The notes: generated by a model not told the origin, from the sequence alone. Shown: positions 1 to 10,775, counted from the stretch's first letter. The stretch is 64,000 bases of DNA from Labilithrix sp. (GCA_019637155.1 JAHBWE010000003.1:471768-535767), one strand, 5' to 3'. Numbers and translations are program-made.

Positions 1-87
1 GGACCTCGAGCCTCTTCCGCTCGTCTAGGGTCGGGGCTCACGCGGCTGGGGCCCGGCGGACGGCTCGGGGCGGCGCGGCCCGGCGGC

Positions 88-717
88 TCAGCGCGAGCGC
101 TGTGGCTTCGCCGAGGGGCGGCGGTAGGTCAGGACGGCGCGGAGGAGGTGGCTCGCGGTCTCGCGTAGGTCGGCGAGGCGGTGTTGCGGGCCGCGCTCGA
201 CCTGGGCGAGCAGGAGCTCGTCGACGCCGCCGACGATCGCGGTCGCGAGCGGCGCCGAGATCGCCCCGACCTCGGGGTGGCGCTTGCGCGCGTGGTCGAC
301 GAAGGCGCGGAGCTGGGTCGCGAAGGCCTCGTGGACCTCGCGGCGCATGCGGAGCGCGCGTGGGCCCGCCGCCGCCATCTCGACGAGGCACGCGCGCGTG
401 AGCGCCGGCGTCGACTCGAGCGCGGTCACGTACGCGTCGATGACGGCGTCGACCTGCGCCGGCCACGCCGCGCCCGCGTGGAGCTCGAACGCATGCGCCA
501 TCGCCGCTTGCATGCGTGTCGTCGCGTCCTTGTAGGTCGCGAGGAGGCAGGCCTCCTTGTCCGCGAAGTGCTCGTAGAACGTGCGCTTCGAGACGCGCGC
601 CTTCGCGACGATGTCCGCGATCGTCGCGAGGGCATAGCCCTTCTCCGCGAGCGCGAGCACGAACCCTTCCAAGATCCGCGCCTTCGCCTCATCCGAATCC
701 GAAGCTTGGACTTGCAT
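88..717 (-). CDS. TetR/AcrR-family transcriptional regulator
   Basis: The 209-residue product is a TetR-type repressor. A helix-turn-helix lies at about residues 31-50 (ATIADIVAKARVSKRTFYEH), followed by an all-helical ligand-binding half with no recognisable ligand signature. I chose the ATG at 717; longer frames run backwards through the operators and the neighbouring gene and are unlikely. The gene is transcribed away from the EthA-like monooxygenase, with only 48 bp between the two starts, and this gap holds two GGTAC-N6-GTACC palindromes. The arrangement mirrors mycobacterial ethR-ethA, so repression of the monooxygenase and of itself is a strong inference. Sequence identity to EthR specifically was not tested. 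Length is normal for the family. Confidence 0.9.
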   Translation of the reverse strand: MQVQASDSDEAKARILEGFVLALAEKGYALATIADIVAKARVSKRTFYEHFADKEACLLATYKDATTRMQAAMAHAFELHAGAAWPAQVDAVIDAYVTALESTPALTRACLVEMAAAGPRALRMRREVHEAFATQLRAFVDHARKRHPEVGAISAPLATAIVGGVDELLLAQVERGPQHRLADLRETASHLLRAVLTYRRPSAKPQRSR

Positions 718-721
718 CTTC

Positions 722-760
722 GGTACTGTCTGGTACCACAGATTGGTACTGGACGGTACC
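722..760. promoter_or_regulatory. Double TetR-type operator between the divergent genes
   Basis: Two 16-bp imperfect palindromes, GGTACTGTCTGGTACC (722-737) and GGTACTGGACGGTACC (745-760), lie 23 bp apart centre to centre. Both have GGTAC/GTACC arms with a 6-bp spacer. They fill almost the whole space between the regulator start (717) and the monooxygenase ATG (766), so bound repressor would block both promoters. No Shine-Dalgarno sequence fits upstream of the ATG at 766, because the second palindrome ends 5 nt before it. Confidence 0.75.
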
Positions 761-765
761 AAAAC

Positions 766-2211
<1,446 letters not shown>

Positions 2212-3683
2212 TCGACGCGCAGGCGCGGGAGGTGACGGCCTCCCTCGTACTCTTGGAGCCACGTGACGAGCTTCTCGCGGACGGTCGCCCGGAGCGCGAA
2301 GGCGTCGGACGGGCTCGCGGTCGAGACGAGCACGCGCACCTCGATCGTCCGCTCGCGCGCGTCGGTGAGGTGCACCACCTTCACGCGCTTGTCCCATTTG
2401 GGCTCGTCCTCGAGGATCCGGTCGAGCTCGGCGCGGACCTCGGCGATCGGGAGGGTCCAGTTGGCGTGCACGAACACGGCGCCGATCAGCCCGGAGGACA
2501 CCTTGGTCAGGTTCTGGAACGGCTGCTCGAGGATGCGCGTGATCGGGATCACGATGCGGCGCTCGTCCCAGACCTTGAGCACGGCGTACGTGAGCGTGAT
2601 CTCCTCCACCGTGCCGTACTCGCCCTCGATGACGACGGTGTCGCCGATGCGGATCGGCTGCGTCGCGGAGAGCTGGATCCCCGCGAGGACCGAGCCGATC
2701 GTCCGCTGCGCGGCGAGGCCGAGGACGACGCCGGCGACGCCCGCGGACGCGAGGAGCGACACGCCGGCGCTGCGCACGGAGTCGAACTGCATGAGCACGA
2801 GCGATCCGCCGACGACGAGGATGACGATGCTCGCCACGCGGCGGAGGAGGCGGACCTGGGTCTGGACCCCGCGCGCGGCGAGGATCTGGCTCGGCGGCCC
2901 CTCGGCCTCCATCTCCATCGTCCGGCGCTCGAGCGAGCGCGCGACGACGCCGACGAGGCGCAGCGCCATCCAGATCCCGGCGCACATCGCGAGCGAGAGC
3001 AGCACGTGGAAGTTGATCGTCCGGAGCCACGAGGGGAGCGCGAGCGCCGACGTCATCGGCACGAGCGCGCCGCACGCGAGCGCGAGGCGGAGCGGCCCGT
3101 GGGAGCTCTCGGAGAGCTCGTTGTCCCAGCGGAACGAGGTCGCTTGCGCGAGCGGGCGGGCGAGCCGGCGGAGGAGCCACGCGCCGACGCGACCGAGGAC
3201 GATCGCGAGGACGATCGCGAGGGGGAGGCCGATCGCCTGCCACGCCTCGACGCCCACGACCTTCGAGGTCCGCAGCGACGCCGGGACGTGCGTCTCGAGC
3301 CACGACGGCCCGCGCTCTTCGTACACCGCGGGGACGCGCGCGAGCGTCTCGGCGGAGAACGCCCAGCGCGGCGGGTTCGTGCGGGTCCGCTCGAGGACGA
3401 TCGGGAACTCGCCGCCGGCGACGCGGACGACGCCGATCCGCTCGATGTTGTCGCCGTCCTCCGGCGTCCCCTTCGGATCGTCGGAGATCGCGTCGATGTT
3501 CACCCACGAGCGGCGCTCGAGGAGGTACTCGAGCTGCTGCGCGCGCTCGATCGCTTGCTCCTTGTTCCGTGCGCCGGAGGCAGGACCGAGGAGCGCGCTC
3601 GCGGTCTTCCAGTCTTCACGCTGCGCGGCGTCGAGGAACGAAGCGACGAAGCGTCGCGGCGTGGTCGTGTCGTCGGCCATGAG

Positions 3684-4343
3684 CTACCACGCGTACCCCA
3701 TCGCGAGGCCGCCGTACCATTTCTGTTCGCCGAGACGCGACGGACAGCCGCTCGGCAGCGTGGACGTGCAGCGATCGCTCTCGTCGTTGAGCACGCGCGC
3801 GTAGCCGCCGAAGAGGCGAAGTGCAACAGCGCCGGAGATGCGAAGCTCGACGTTGGGCTCGAGCTGCCCCCAGAACACGAGCGGCCAGGAGCGCGTCGTC
3901 TTCGCAGCGATGCCGCAGCCGGCGCTCTGGCACTGCTCGTCCTGCTTGAACTGGTACTCGTACGGGCCGAGCGTGAACGGGAACCCCATGCCGACCGCGA
4001 ACCAGCGGTTCAGCGGAAGGCGGAGGCGCGGCATGAACGACGCGCGCCATCCGCCGTCGGGCGAGAAGCCTCCGCCGGTGCCGAGGACGAGGTACTTGAT
4101 CGGCGCATATTCGAGCGAGAGGGCGGCGATGCCGAGCGGGCTGCCCGGCGCGCCGACGACGGCGCTGACCGCGCGCGGCCGCGTGGTCCACGAATCGGGC
4201 TGGGGCGCCGACTCCACCCCTTTGTCCTTCGAGAGTGACAGGTCGGGCGCGAGCCGCGGCACCGGCAACGCGGGCGCGTCGTCCGCGCGAGCCTCCCCCG
4301 CCGCCCCGAGAAACACGAGCCCCAGCGTCGCCACCCAACGCAT
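3684..4343 (-). CDS. Putative outer-membrane/periplasmic protein, unknown function
   Basis: The 219-residue protein begins with a Sec signal peptide (about residues 1-21, ending GEARADD). The mature part is rich in short alternating hydrophobic stretches with glycine and aromatic residues (for example WFAVGMGFPFTLGPYEYQF and KWYGGLAMGYAW at the very C-terminus), as expected of a small outer-membrane beta-barrel. Four cysteines in the second half may form disulfides. No family was recognised. It is the first gene of a probable two-gene unit with the MscS channel 3 nt downstream, and its start is 81 bp from the divergent gene at 4425. Confidence 0.7.
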   Translation of the reverse strand: MRWVATLGLVFLGAAGEARADDAPALPVPRLAPDLSLSKDKGVESAPQPDSWTTRPRAVSAVVGAPGSPLGIAALSLEYAPIKYLVLGTGGGFSPDGGWRASFMPRLRLPLNRWFAVGMGFPFTLGPYEYQFKQDEQCQSAGCGIAAKTTRSWPLVFWGQLEPNVELRISGAVALRLFGGYARVLNDESDRCTSTLPSGCPSRLGEQKWYGGLAMGYAW

Positions 4344-4424
4344 GTGGGCTACTGTAACTCACGGATAGAAAAGTCCAATCCTCGCGGACGAGCCGCCGGC
4401 TCACCGCTTGCAGCATCGAAGGGC

Positions 4425-5336
4425 ATGCGTACCCCGCCGCGTCCCGACACGCAGGAATTCAAGGCTTCGGAAGCGCCGGGTGGATCGGCGGCGCCCAAGC
4501 GGGATCCCTCCTATCCGGATCGCGCGCGGATCGACAGCGATGTGCGAGCGTTCATGCGCCCGGCGAGCACGCCCTGGATCGTCTTCGATCGCGACAGCGC
4601 CGTCGACGCGGCTCCCATCTCGTTCGCCGCGAAGGCCGCGATGCGCGCCGGCGTCGCGTTCATGAGCAACCCGGATCTGAACGACGCGCCGACCGCGCCG
4701 GCGGTTCCCGCCGCGATGGCGCAGCTCGCGCTCCCGGCCTCGTCGGCCGCCGCGCGCCTCGCCGAGACGAACGCGATGTTCCCCGCGTCGGTGCCGGCGC
4801 AGCGCACGAACGACGTCGAGCCGAGCAGCCTCATCGTCGCGAGGGACGTCCTCGAGGAGCCGAGCGCGGAGCCGCAGCTCTTCGTCACGCCGAAGCGCGG
4901 CGGCCTCAAGCTCGCGATCGCCGCCGCGGCGTTCATGGGCATCGCCGCAGGCGGCACCGCCGCCTTCGTTCACTCCACCGACGCGCCCGCGCCCGCTTCG
5001 GCGCAGGCCGCGACGCCGGAGGTCGAGCAAGTGGTGGTCGCGCCCGCACCCGCCGAGACGCAAGCGGCTCCCGCGGAGCCCGCGCCTGCACCCGCGGTCG
5101 CGCCGACCGAGATCGTCGGCGAGCACGCGACCGATCCGAAGAAGCGCTGGGGCACGCTGACGATCAAACCCGACGCGAAGACCAAGACCGTCTGGTTCGA
5201 CGGCAAGCGCATGCTCGGCGCCGGCAAGCGCTCCTTCATGGTCTACTGCGGAATGCACACGATCGCGGTGAACGACAAGACCGACCAGAAGGACATGGAA
5301 GTCCCCTGCAACGGCGAGCTCGTCATCGGCAAATAG
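4425..5336 (+). CDS. Single-pass membrane protein with Ala/Pro linker and C-terminal PEGA-like domain
   Basis: The 303-residue protein has a long hydrophilic N-terminal region (1-160), one transmembrane helix (about 165-185, LAIAAAAFMGIAAGGTAAFV) and an Ala/Pro-rich spacer. The small C-terminal domain (about 235-303) has a GTLTIKPDAKTKTVWFDGK start reminiscent of PEGA domains. Topology predicts a cytoplasmic N-terminus and an envelope-facing C-terminus. I chose the ATG at 4425, which has GAAGGG just upstream; an in-frame start at 4344 would add a basic, implausible N-terminus. The function is unknown. Similar architectures are common beside Ser/Thr kinases in myxobacteria, but none is adjacent here. 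Confidence 0.7.
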   Translation: MRTPPRPDTQEFKASEAPGGSAAPKRDPSYPDRARIDSDVRAFMRPASTPWIVFDRDSAVDAAPISFAAKAAMRAGVAFMSNPDLNDAPTAPAVPAAMAQLALPASSAAARLAETNAMFPASVPAQRTNDVEPSSLIVARDVLEEPSAEPQLFVTPKRGGLKLAIAAAAFMGIAAGGTAAFVHSTDAPAPASAQAATPEVEQVVVAPAPAETQAAPAEPAPAPAVAPTEIVGEHATDPKKRWGTLTIKPDAKTKTVWFDGKRMLGAGKRSFMVYCGMHTIAVNDKTDQKDMEVPCNGELVIGK

Positions 5337-5337
5337 C

Positions 5338-5733
5338 CTACTCGGATGTAGGGGGAGGCAGAGGGGGAAGCACCATGCAGCTCACGGAGGGCGGCGATGT
5401 GCCGTCGATACCGCAGCGACCGATCAGGCACCGCAGCGGAGCACACACGTCGCCCTCGACACACACGCCCTTGTCCCACCAGTCGGGGACCATATACCGA
5501 ACACACTCTCCCGAGACGCACGAGAGCGTGTCCGTACATTCGACCGGAGGCGTGCGAAAGTACACCGAGTGAATGGGACCGGAATCGCCCGCATCCAGCG
5601 CCCCAGCCTCGTCCGGCCTGCCGCCGTCGCTGGCAGCCGCGTCCATAGACTCATCCTTCGCGCGAGCACGCTCGTCGCCACACGCGACCAGACTCACTCC
5701 GCTGAGGAACAGAACTGAGGGCAAGCGCATCAT
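5338..5733 (-). CDS. Small Cys-rich lipoprotein
   Basis: The 131-residue product has a signal peptide ending in a lipobox (VSLVAC-G), so it should be lipidated and anchored in the envelope. An Asp/Ala/Gly-rich linker (about 25-50) follows, then a Cys-rich domain with eight cysteines (spacing C-T-D-T-L-S-C-V-S-G-E-C at its start) that probably forms disulfides. I used the ATG at 5733; a GTG three codons upstream is also possible. Its stop codon lies 2 nt from the stop of the convergent gene ending at 5336. The function is unknown. Confidence 0.65.
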   Translation of the reverse strand: MMRLPSVLFLSGVSLVACGDERARAKDESMDAAASDGGRPDEAGALDAGDSGPIHSVYFRTPPVECTDTLSCVSGECVRYMVPDWWDKGVCVEGDVCAPLRCLIGRCGIDGTSPPSVSCMVLPPLPPPTSE

Positions 5734-5783
5734 CCGACTCACGGTCGTCTATCGGCGTCGCTCGCGCCAATCAAATTCATCGG

Positions 5784-8561
5784 TCAGCGACGCGCGCCGG
5801 CGTCGGCGGCGCGGCTTTCGAGCTTTTCGAAGATGGCGTCGGCGCGTTCGGTGAATTGGGTGGCTTCGCGGGCGGTGACGGGGTCGGTGTGGAAGTCGGG
5901 GCTGGCGCGGAGGAGGGCGGCGTAGAGACGGCAGCTCCGCGCGAGCTCCACGTCGTTGCCGATTTCCTCGAAGATCCAGACCGACTGGAGGAGGTGGCCG
6001 CGCGCCGCCAGGACGCCGTCGCCGCCGGCGGCGCCCATGATCTCGCCGAGGGAGCGGAGGGCGACGCCGAGCTGCACCTTCGCCTTCGTCTCGCGGAAGA
6101 TCTCCACCGCGCGCTCGGCGTACTCCTGCGCGCGCGCGTACTCCCACATCGCGAGGTGCGCCTTGCCGAGGCCGCGCACCGCCTCGCCGAGGCCCGTCTT
6201 GTCGCCGAGCTCCTCCGTGATCGACTCGGCCTGCGCGAGGTAGTGGATCGCCTTCTGCGGATCGCCGAGGCGGTTGTACGTCTCGCCGAGGTTCGTGAGC
6301 ACGAGCGCGATGCGGCCCTTGTCGCCCGTCTCCTTCGCGATCTCGTACGCCTCGAGGAAGAGCGACAGCGCGCGCTTGTCGTCCTTCTGATCCTGCGCGA
6401 CGGTGCCGAGGTTGTTGAGCGAGATCGAGACGCCGACGAGGTCGCCGATCTCGCGGCGGATGCGGAGCGCCTGCTCGAACGCGTCGAGCGCGGCGGTGAA
6501 CTGCCCCGCGTCCTGATGCACGAGGCCGAGGTTGTTGAGCGAGAGCGCGATCGAGCGGCGATCGCCGAGCTTGCGGCGGAGGCCGAGCGCGCGCTGCGTC
6601 GCGCCGAGCGCCTGCTCGTAGTCGCCGCGGAGCCAGAACAGCTTGCCGAGATCGTCGACCGTGCTCGCGATGCCGCGCTCGTCGCCCGCAGCTTCGAAGA
6701 GCGCGAGGGCGGCCTCGAGGTGGCCCTTCGCGTCGTCGAGGCGACCCGTGTCGCGATAGAGGCGGCCGATGCGGCCGTGCGCGGCGCCGCCCTTCGCGGG
6801 GAGATCGAGGCGATAGGCGCGGACGAGCATCTCGGTGTAGCAGTCGTGCGCCTCGTCGGCGCGGCCGAGGAGCTGGAGGACGTCGCCGTAGTGATGGAGC
6901 GAGCGGAGCTGCTCCGACGCGCCCGCCTCCGCGCCGTCGCGGAGGAGGCCGAGGCCCTTGCCGTAGTACTCGGCCGCGCGGCCGTACGCGTAGCGATCGC
7001 GCGCGAGGTGGGCGGCGTCGAGATAGGTGGAGGCCGCTTGCTGGTAGAGGCCCGCCTCCTCTTGATGGTGGGCGAGCATGCCCATGTATTCTTCATGCGT
7101 TCGGACGTTCGGCTTGAAGGAGAGCCAGTCCGCGATGGAGCGATGGAGGCGGCGCGCCTGCGCGCGCGGGAGCAGCTTCAGCAGCGTCTCGCGCTCGAGG
7201 TTGTGCTTGAAGACCATCTCCTCGTCGTCGGGGAACGTGCCGTCCGGCAGCGAGAGGATGTAGTCGCGCTCCTTCAGCTCCGCGAGCATCGCGCGGATGT
7301 GCGCGACGTCGGCCTTCGCGTCCTCCGCGCTCCAGACGTCGGGGACCGGCGTGTCGAGGCGCGCCATCGCGACGAGGCCGCCGAGCCAGAAGACGCTCCC
7401 CATCATCGCCGCCTGCTCGAGGAGGTCGCGCTCCTCCGGCGCGAGCGCGCCGATCCGCGCCTGGATCGCGTCCTCGACCGTGAGCGGGAGGCTCACCTGC
7501 GCGAGGCGATCGAGGTGGATCTGCCACGGCGAGTGCTCCTTGAACTGATCGGTCTCCTCGATCACGCGCATGTCGCGGAAGAGCGCGAGCATGCGCTCGA
7601 GGAGCGCGGGGTTGCCGGCCGCGAGCGAGGTCGCGGCCCCCACGAGCTCGTCCTTCCCCTCGACGTCGCCGCACGGCTCGAGGAGATCGTACATGACCTC
7701 CTCCGCCTCCTCCTCCGTGAGCGGAGAGAGCTCGATCAGGTCGTGCCGCTTCGCGCCGGGGCGCACCCAGTCGTCGCGACGCGCGACCATCTCCGGGCGC
7801 GCGATGCAGATCATGAGGATCGGGGCGTCGAGCGTGTCGAGGAGACGGCCGAGGAGATCGAGCGACTCGTCGTGCGCGAACTGCAGGTCGTCGAACACGA
7901 GGACGCACGGCGCGCGCGGCGCCTTCGGCTCGCCCGGGATCTCGATCTCGATCTGGATCTCGCGATCGGTGTCGCGCACCGGCGCGGCGGCGGGGAGCGA
8001 CGACGACGAGGGCTGCTCGCCGACGCTGACCTTCTGCCCCGCCCAGCCGTCGGCCTCGAGGAAGCGCTTGATGACCGCGCGGCGGAGGAGGCGCATCTGG
8101 CTCGCGTCCTTGCGCACCGCCTGGATGAGCGGCGAGTCCATGAACTCGAGCTCCAGGATCTGCCCGAGGAAGAAGCACACGTCGCCGACCTTGCGGTCCT
8201 CGAGGACCTCGGCGACCTGCGCCCGCACCTGCGCCTTCGCGACCTCGGGCTCCATACCCTCGACGATGCCGAAGCGGGCGCGGAGCACGCGCGCGAAGAC
8301 GTCGTAGGCGCCGCCGCCCTCGCGCGCCGATCCGCGGAACACGCGCGGCGCGCCGACGGGCAGCTTGCGCTGGCGCGAGAGGAAGTCGCGGACGAGGCGC
8401 GTCTTGCCGATGCCGGCCGGCCCGACGATCGTGACCGCGCGGCCGCGCTTCTCGTCGCGCACCGCGGCGAGGGCCGCCTCGAGCGCGGCCAGCTCCTCCG
8501 CGCGGCCGACGAGCGGCGTGCGGCGGTCCACAGCGGCAAACCCGGCCGGGGCCATGCTCAT
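5784..8561 (-). CDS. AAA/STAND-type ATPase with C-terminal TPR array
   Basis: The 925-residue cytoplasmic protein starts with an ORC/STAND-like AAA ATPase module. Walker A is GPAGIGKT at 47-54, and Walker B is VLVFDDLQ at about 220-227 after an inserted acidic linker (about 180-215). TPR repeats fill roughly residues 500-890 (for example SIALSLNNLGLVHQDAGQF). In myxobacteria this ATPase-TPR block is usually the C-terminal part of a Ser/Thr kinase; here the kinase domain is missing, and no kinase-like frame lies next to it. It probably acts as a signal-responsive scaffold. It is monocistronic, with 21 bp to the cytochrome/NnrU gene upstream. No DNA-binding domain is visible. Confidence 0.85.
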   Translation of the reverse strand: MSMAPAGFAAVDRRTPLVGRAEELAALEAALAAVRDEKRGRAVTIVGPAGIGKTRLVRDFLSRQRKLPVGAPRVFRGSAREGGGAYDVFARVLRARFGIVEGMEPEVAKAQVRAQVAEVLEDRKVGDVCFFLGQILELEFMDSPLIQAVRKDASQMRLLRRAVIKRFLEADGWAGQKVSVGEQPSSSSLPAAAPVRDTDREIQIEIEIPGEPKAPRAPCVLVFDDLQFAHDESLDLLGRLLDTLDAPILMICIARPEMVARRDDWVRPGAKRHDLIELSPLTEEEAEEVMYDLLEPCGDVEGKDELVGAATSLAAGNPALLERMLALFRDMRVIEETDQFKEHSPWQIHLDRLAQVSLPLTVEDAIQARIGALAPEERDLLEQAAMMGSVFWLGGLVAMARLDTPVPDVWSAEDAKADVAHIRAMLAELKERDYILSLPDGTFPDDEEMVFKHNLERETLLKLLPRAQARRLHRSIADWLSFKPNVRTHEEYMGMLAHHQEEAGLYQQAASTYLDAAHLARDRYAYGRAAEYYGKGLGLLRDGAEAGASEQLRSLHHYGDVLQLLGRADEAHDCYTEMLVRAYRLDLPAKGGAAHGRIGRLYRDTGRLDDAKGHLEAALALFEAAGDERGIASTVDDLGKLFWLRGDYEQALGATQRALGLRRKLGDRRSIALSLNNLGLVHQDAGQFTAALDAFEQALRIRREIGDLVGVSISLNNLGTVAQDQKDDKRALSLFLEAYEIAKETGDKGRIALVLTNLGETYNRLGDPQKAIHYLAQAESITEELGDKTGLGEAVRGLGKAHLAMWEYARAQEYAERAVEIFRETKAKVQLGVALRSLGEIMGAAGGDGVLAARGHLLQSVWIFEEIGNDVELARSCRLYAALLRASPDFHTDPVTAREATQFTERADAIFEKLESRAADAGARR

Positions 8562-8582
8562 GCGACGAAGATCATACGCGAC

Positions 8583-9599
8583 TCAAGGCACGGGAGAGGC
8601 GCCGATCACGTGCGGATGAGCGAAGAAAAAGGCGAGATAGACGAAGGCCGCGATCGCGACGCGTATGACGCCGATCTCGGAAGGGACGAGCTTCGCGCGG
8701 CCGCCTGCGATCGCGGCGAACGGCACGACCGACGTCTGCGCCGCGTAGGCGTCCCAGTCCGCGCCCTGCGTCGCCTTCCGCCGCGCGTCGATGTGGAGCA
8801 TGCCGCCGAGCGCGAGGACCAGGATCGCGGCGGCGACGATGACGACGTGGAGCTCGCCGTTCGTCGCGAGGTGCGAGAGCGCCCAGAGCGCGAAGCCCCA
8901 GAGCGCGGGGTGCCGCGTGACGGCGAGGATCCCCTTCGGCCGCGCGCCCTTCGTCGTGCCTTCTTGGCCGGCCGCGGTCGGATTGCGGATCGAGTAGCCG
9001 GCGACGAGGAGCAAGGTCGCGATCGGCATCGTCAGGACCGGCGCCCAGCGCGTCCACCGCGGCGGCGACCAGAGCTCGACGTACGGCGCCGTGCGGTAGA
9101 AATAGAGCATCGCCGCGAAGGCCCCGAGCGCGAGGAGCGAGTAGACCACGCCGAAGCCCTTCGCCTTGAGCGCCGCGATCAGCTGCGTGCGCACGGGGAT
9201 CGAGGACAGCGCGAAGTGGAGGAGCACGAACGCCGCCGCCGCGCTCGCGAGCGGGAAGACGGAGCCGCCGCGGATCGGCGCGCTCGTGAACGCGGTGGGG
9301 TCTTGCAGCGCGAGGGCCATCGCGTGGACCTCGTCGTCGGTGACGTCGGCGCGCGGCATCGTCCCGGCGCGGTAGCCGGCGACGACCTCGGCGTCCGGCT
9401 CGCGGATCGAGCGCGCGAGGTAGGCCTCGTCGACGACGACCTCGCGGACGTCGCCGCCGGAGGCGACGGGGCGCTTACGGCCCCAGAGAGCCTTGAACGT
9501 CGGACCCGTGCGCGCGGTCCCGTCGACGGAGTGGCAGGTGAGGCAGCCCTTGTCGCGAAGGAGGGTTACGCCTCGCTGCGCATCCGTCGGCGACGGCAT
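8583..9599 (-). CDS. Fusion of monohaem cytochrome c domain and NnrU-like membrane domain
   Basis: The 338-residue protein joins a class-I cytochrome c domain to a NnrU-type membrane domain. The haem site is C19-L-T-C22-H23, with Met81 (GTMPRAD) the likely axial ligand. The NnrU part (about 110-335) has six or so helices and the motif GILAVTRHPALWGFALWAL typical of NnrU and isoprenylcysteine-methyltransferase-like proteins. NnrU is associated with nitric-oxide metabolism in denitrifiers. No signal peptide precedes the haem domain: the ATG lies one nucleotide after the stop of the upstream murein endopeptidase, and the in-frame sequence upstream is not hydrophobic. This makes haem attachment, which needs the periplasm, puzzling. 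Translation is probably coupled to the upstream gene. Confidence 0.8.
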   Translation of the reverse strand: MPSPTDAQRGVTLLRDKGCLTCHSVDGTARTGPTFKALWGRKRPVASGGDVREVVVDEAYLARSIREPDAEVVAGYRAGTMPRADVTDDEVHAMALALQDPTAFTSAPIRGGSVFPLASAAAAFVLLHFALSSIPVRTQLIAALKAKGFGVVYSLLALGAFAAMLYFYRTAPYVELWSPPRWTRWAPVLTMPIATLLLVAGYSIRNPTAAGQEGTTKGARPKGILAVTRHPALWGFALWALSHLATNGELHVVIVAAAILVLALGGMLHIDARRKATQGADWDAYAAQTSVVPFAAIAGGRAKLVPSEIGVIRVAIAAFVYLAFFFAHPHVIGASPVP

Positions 9600-9600
9600 C

Positions 9601-10728
9601 TCAGCGGTTCTCGAAGACGCCGTCCGGATCGTCGATCGGCGGGAGCGGCTCCAGGCTGTCCGTCTTGCCGTCGGTCTTCGGCTCCGGATTCGGCTCGGCG
9701 CCGGGGAGGAGCTTCGGGATCAGGACCGAGTCGAGGCCCGGGATCGACGGCGCGAGGCTCGGGACGAAGTCGTTCTTGCTCTCGGCTTCTTCCGGTTTCG
9801 GCTCCGGCCTCCGGGCCGGCGGCGGCGGGGGAGTCGGCTTCGCCGGCGCGCGCGCGGGCGACTTCGGCTTTGCGTTCTTCGTATTGGCCAATGCGGAGTG
9901 GCTGCCACGGTGGTGGTGCGGGAGCGGGATCTCGACGCATTTGTCGCGCGCGAGCTCGGTCGAGCCGGGCGGGCACGCGACGCGGACGTGGAAATGGTCG
10001 TCGTGCGGGAGGGAGCCGCGCGGTTGGGCCATCAGCTGCGCCGCCAAATTGCGAATACGCTCCGGCGCGCCGATCTTCTCGGCATATTGGAGGAGCCGCG
10101 CGCGGATCGGCGAGGCGACGAAGATGTGCGTCACGTGCGCGTGCGGATCGCTCACGAAGGTGCTGACGAGCTGCCAGTTCTTGGCGTCGTCGAACTGGGC
10201 GCCGGGCCAGGTGGCGGCCGTGCCGTCGCCTTTGAACTGGACGAAGTGATCGGCATAAATCGTCTTGCCGCGCTGGTTGCGGACGTAGAAGCCGACGTCG
10301 GCGTCGCGGCCGCTCTCGTGCGACGCGTGGCGGTTGATCTCTCCCCCGCCCGGCCGCGAGAGGTGCCCGATCGACATCTGCGCGTCGGGGTACTGCTTGT
10401 GCACGATGCGCGCCGCGCGATCGAGCATGTTCACGAGCGCCTCGAGGCCCCAGCGCGCGTCGCCCGGCACGTAGGTCGGGACGACGCGGACGTGATCCGA
10501 CTCGGAGAGCTTGGCGCCGCCGATGAGCTTCCCCTGCGTCGGCGAGCCGACGCTCTTCCCCGGCGAGGACGCCGGCTTCTCGCGATGCGCGACCGGCGCG
10601 ACCTTCGCGCTGGGCTTCGCCGGCGCGTGGGCGCGCGCGGGCTGCTTTGGCGGAGGCGGCCCCGCGACGGCGGCGGGAGCGACGAAGAGACCGGCGAGCG
10701 CGAGGAGGTGGTGCGTACGGAAGGCCAC
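9601..10728 (-). CDS. Penicillin-insensitive murein endopeptidase (MepA-like, LAS metallopeptidase)
   Basis: The 375-residue secreted protein is a zinc peptidase of the MepA/M74 type that cuts peptide cross-links in peptidoglycan. It has a signal peptide (1-22) and a Pro/Ala/Lys linker (25-65). The catalytic domain shows the LAS zinc motifs: H137-x6-D144 in SHESGRDADVGF and H247 in DDHFHVRV. A Pro-rich tail of over 100 residues (about 260-375), rich in Lys and Pro, is not part of standard MepA and may bind wall or linker partners. The start is GTG at 10728. The gene is followed with a 1-nt gap by the cytochrome/NnrU gene. Confidence 0.88.
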   Translation of the reverse strand: MAFRTHHLLALAGLFVAPAAVAGPPPPKQPARAHAPAKPSAKVAPVAHREKPASSPGKSVGSPTQGKLIGGAKLSESDHVRVVPTYVPGDARWGLEALVNMLDRAARIVHKQYPDAQMSIGHLSRPGGGEINRHASHESGRDADVGFYVRNQRGKTIYADHFVQFKGDGTAATWPGAQFDDAKNWQLVSTFVSDPHAHVTHIFVASPIRARLLQYAEKIGAPERIRNLAAQLMAQPRGSLPHDDHFHVRVACPPGSTELARDKCVEIPLPHHHRGSHSALANTKNAKPKSPARAPAKPTPPPPPARRPEPKPEEAESKNDFVPSLAPSIPGLDSVLIPKLLPGAEPNPEPKTDGKTDSLEPLPPIDDPDGVFENR

Positions 10729-10775
10729 GGTGATTCGAACCCATCACACCCGTACGCGCGGGGCCAAGATCGCGG

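Noticed and set aside
1..87. A gene end at the left edge
   Set aside because: Open frames exist but none has a domain, start or typical codon use; 87 bp are too few to decide.
5856..10166. A plus-strand open frame of over 1400 codons opposite the AAA-TPR and cytochrome genes
   Set aside because: It is a mirror of codon bias on the other strand, with no recognisable domain.
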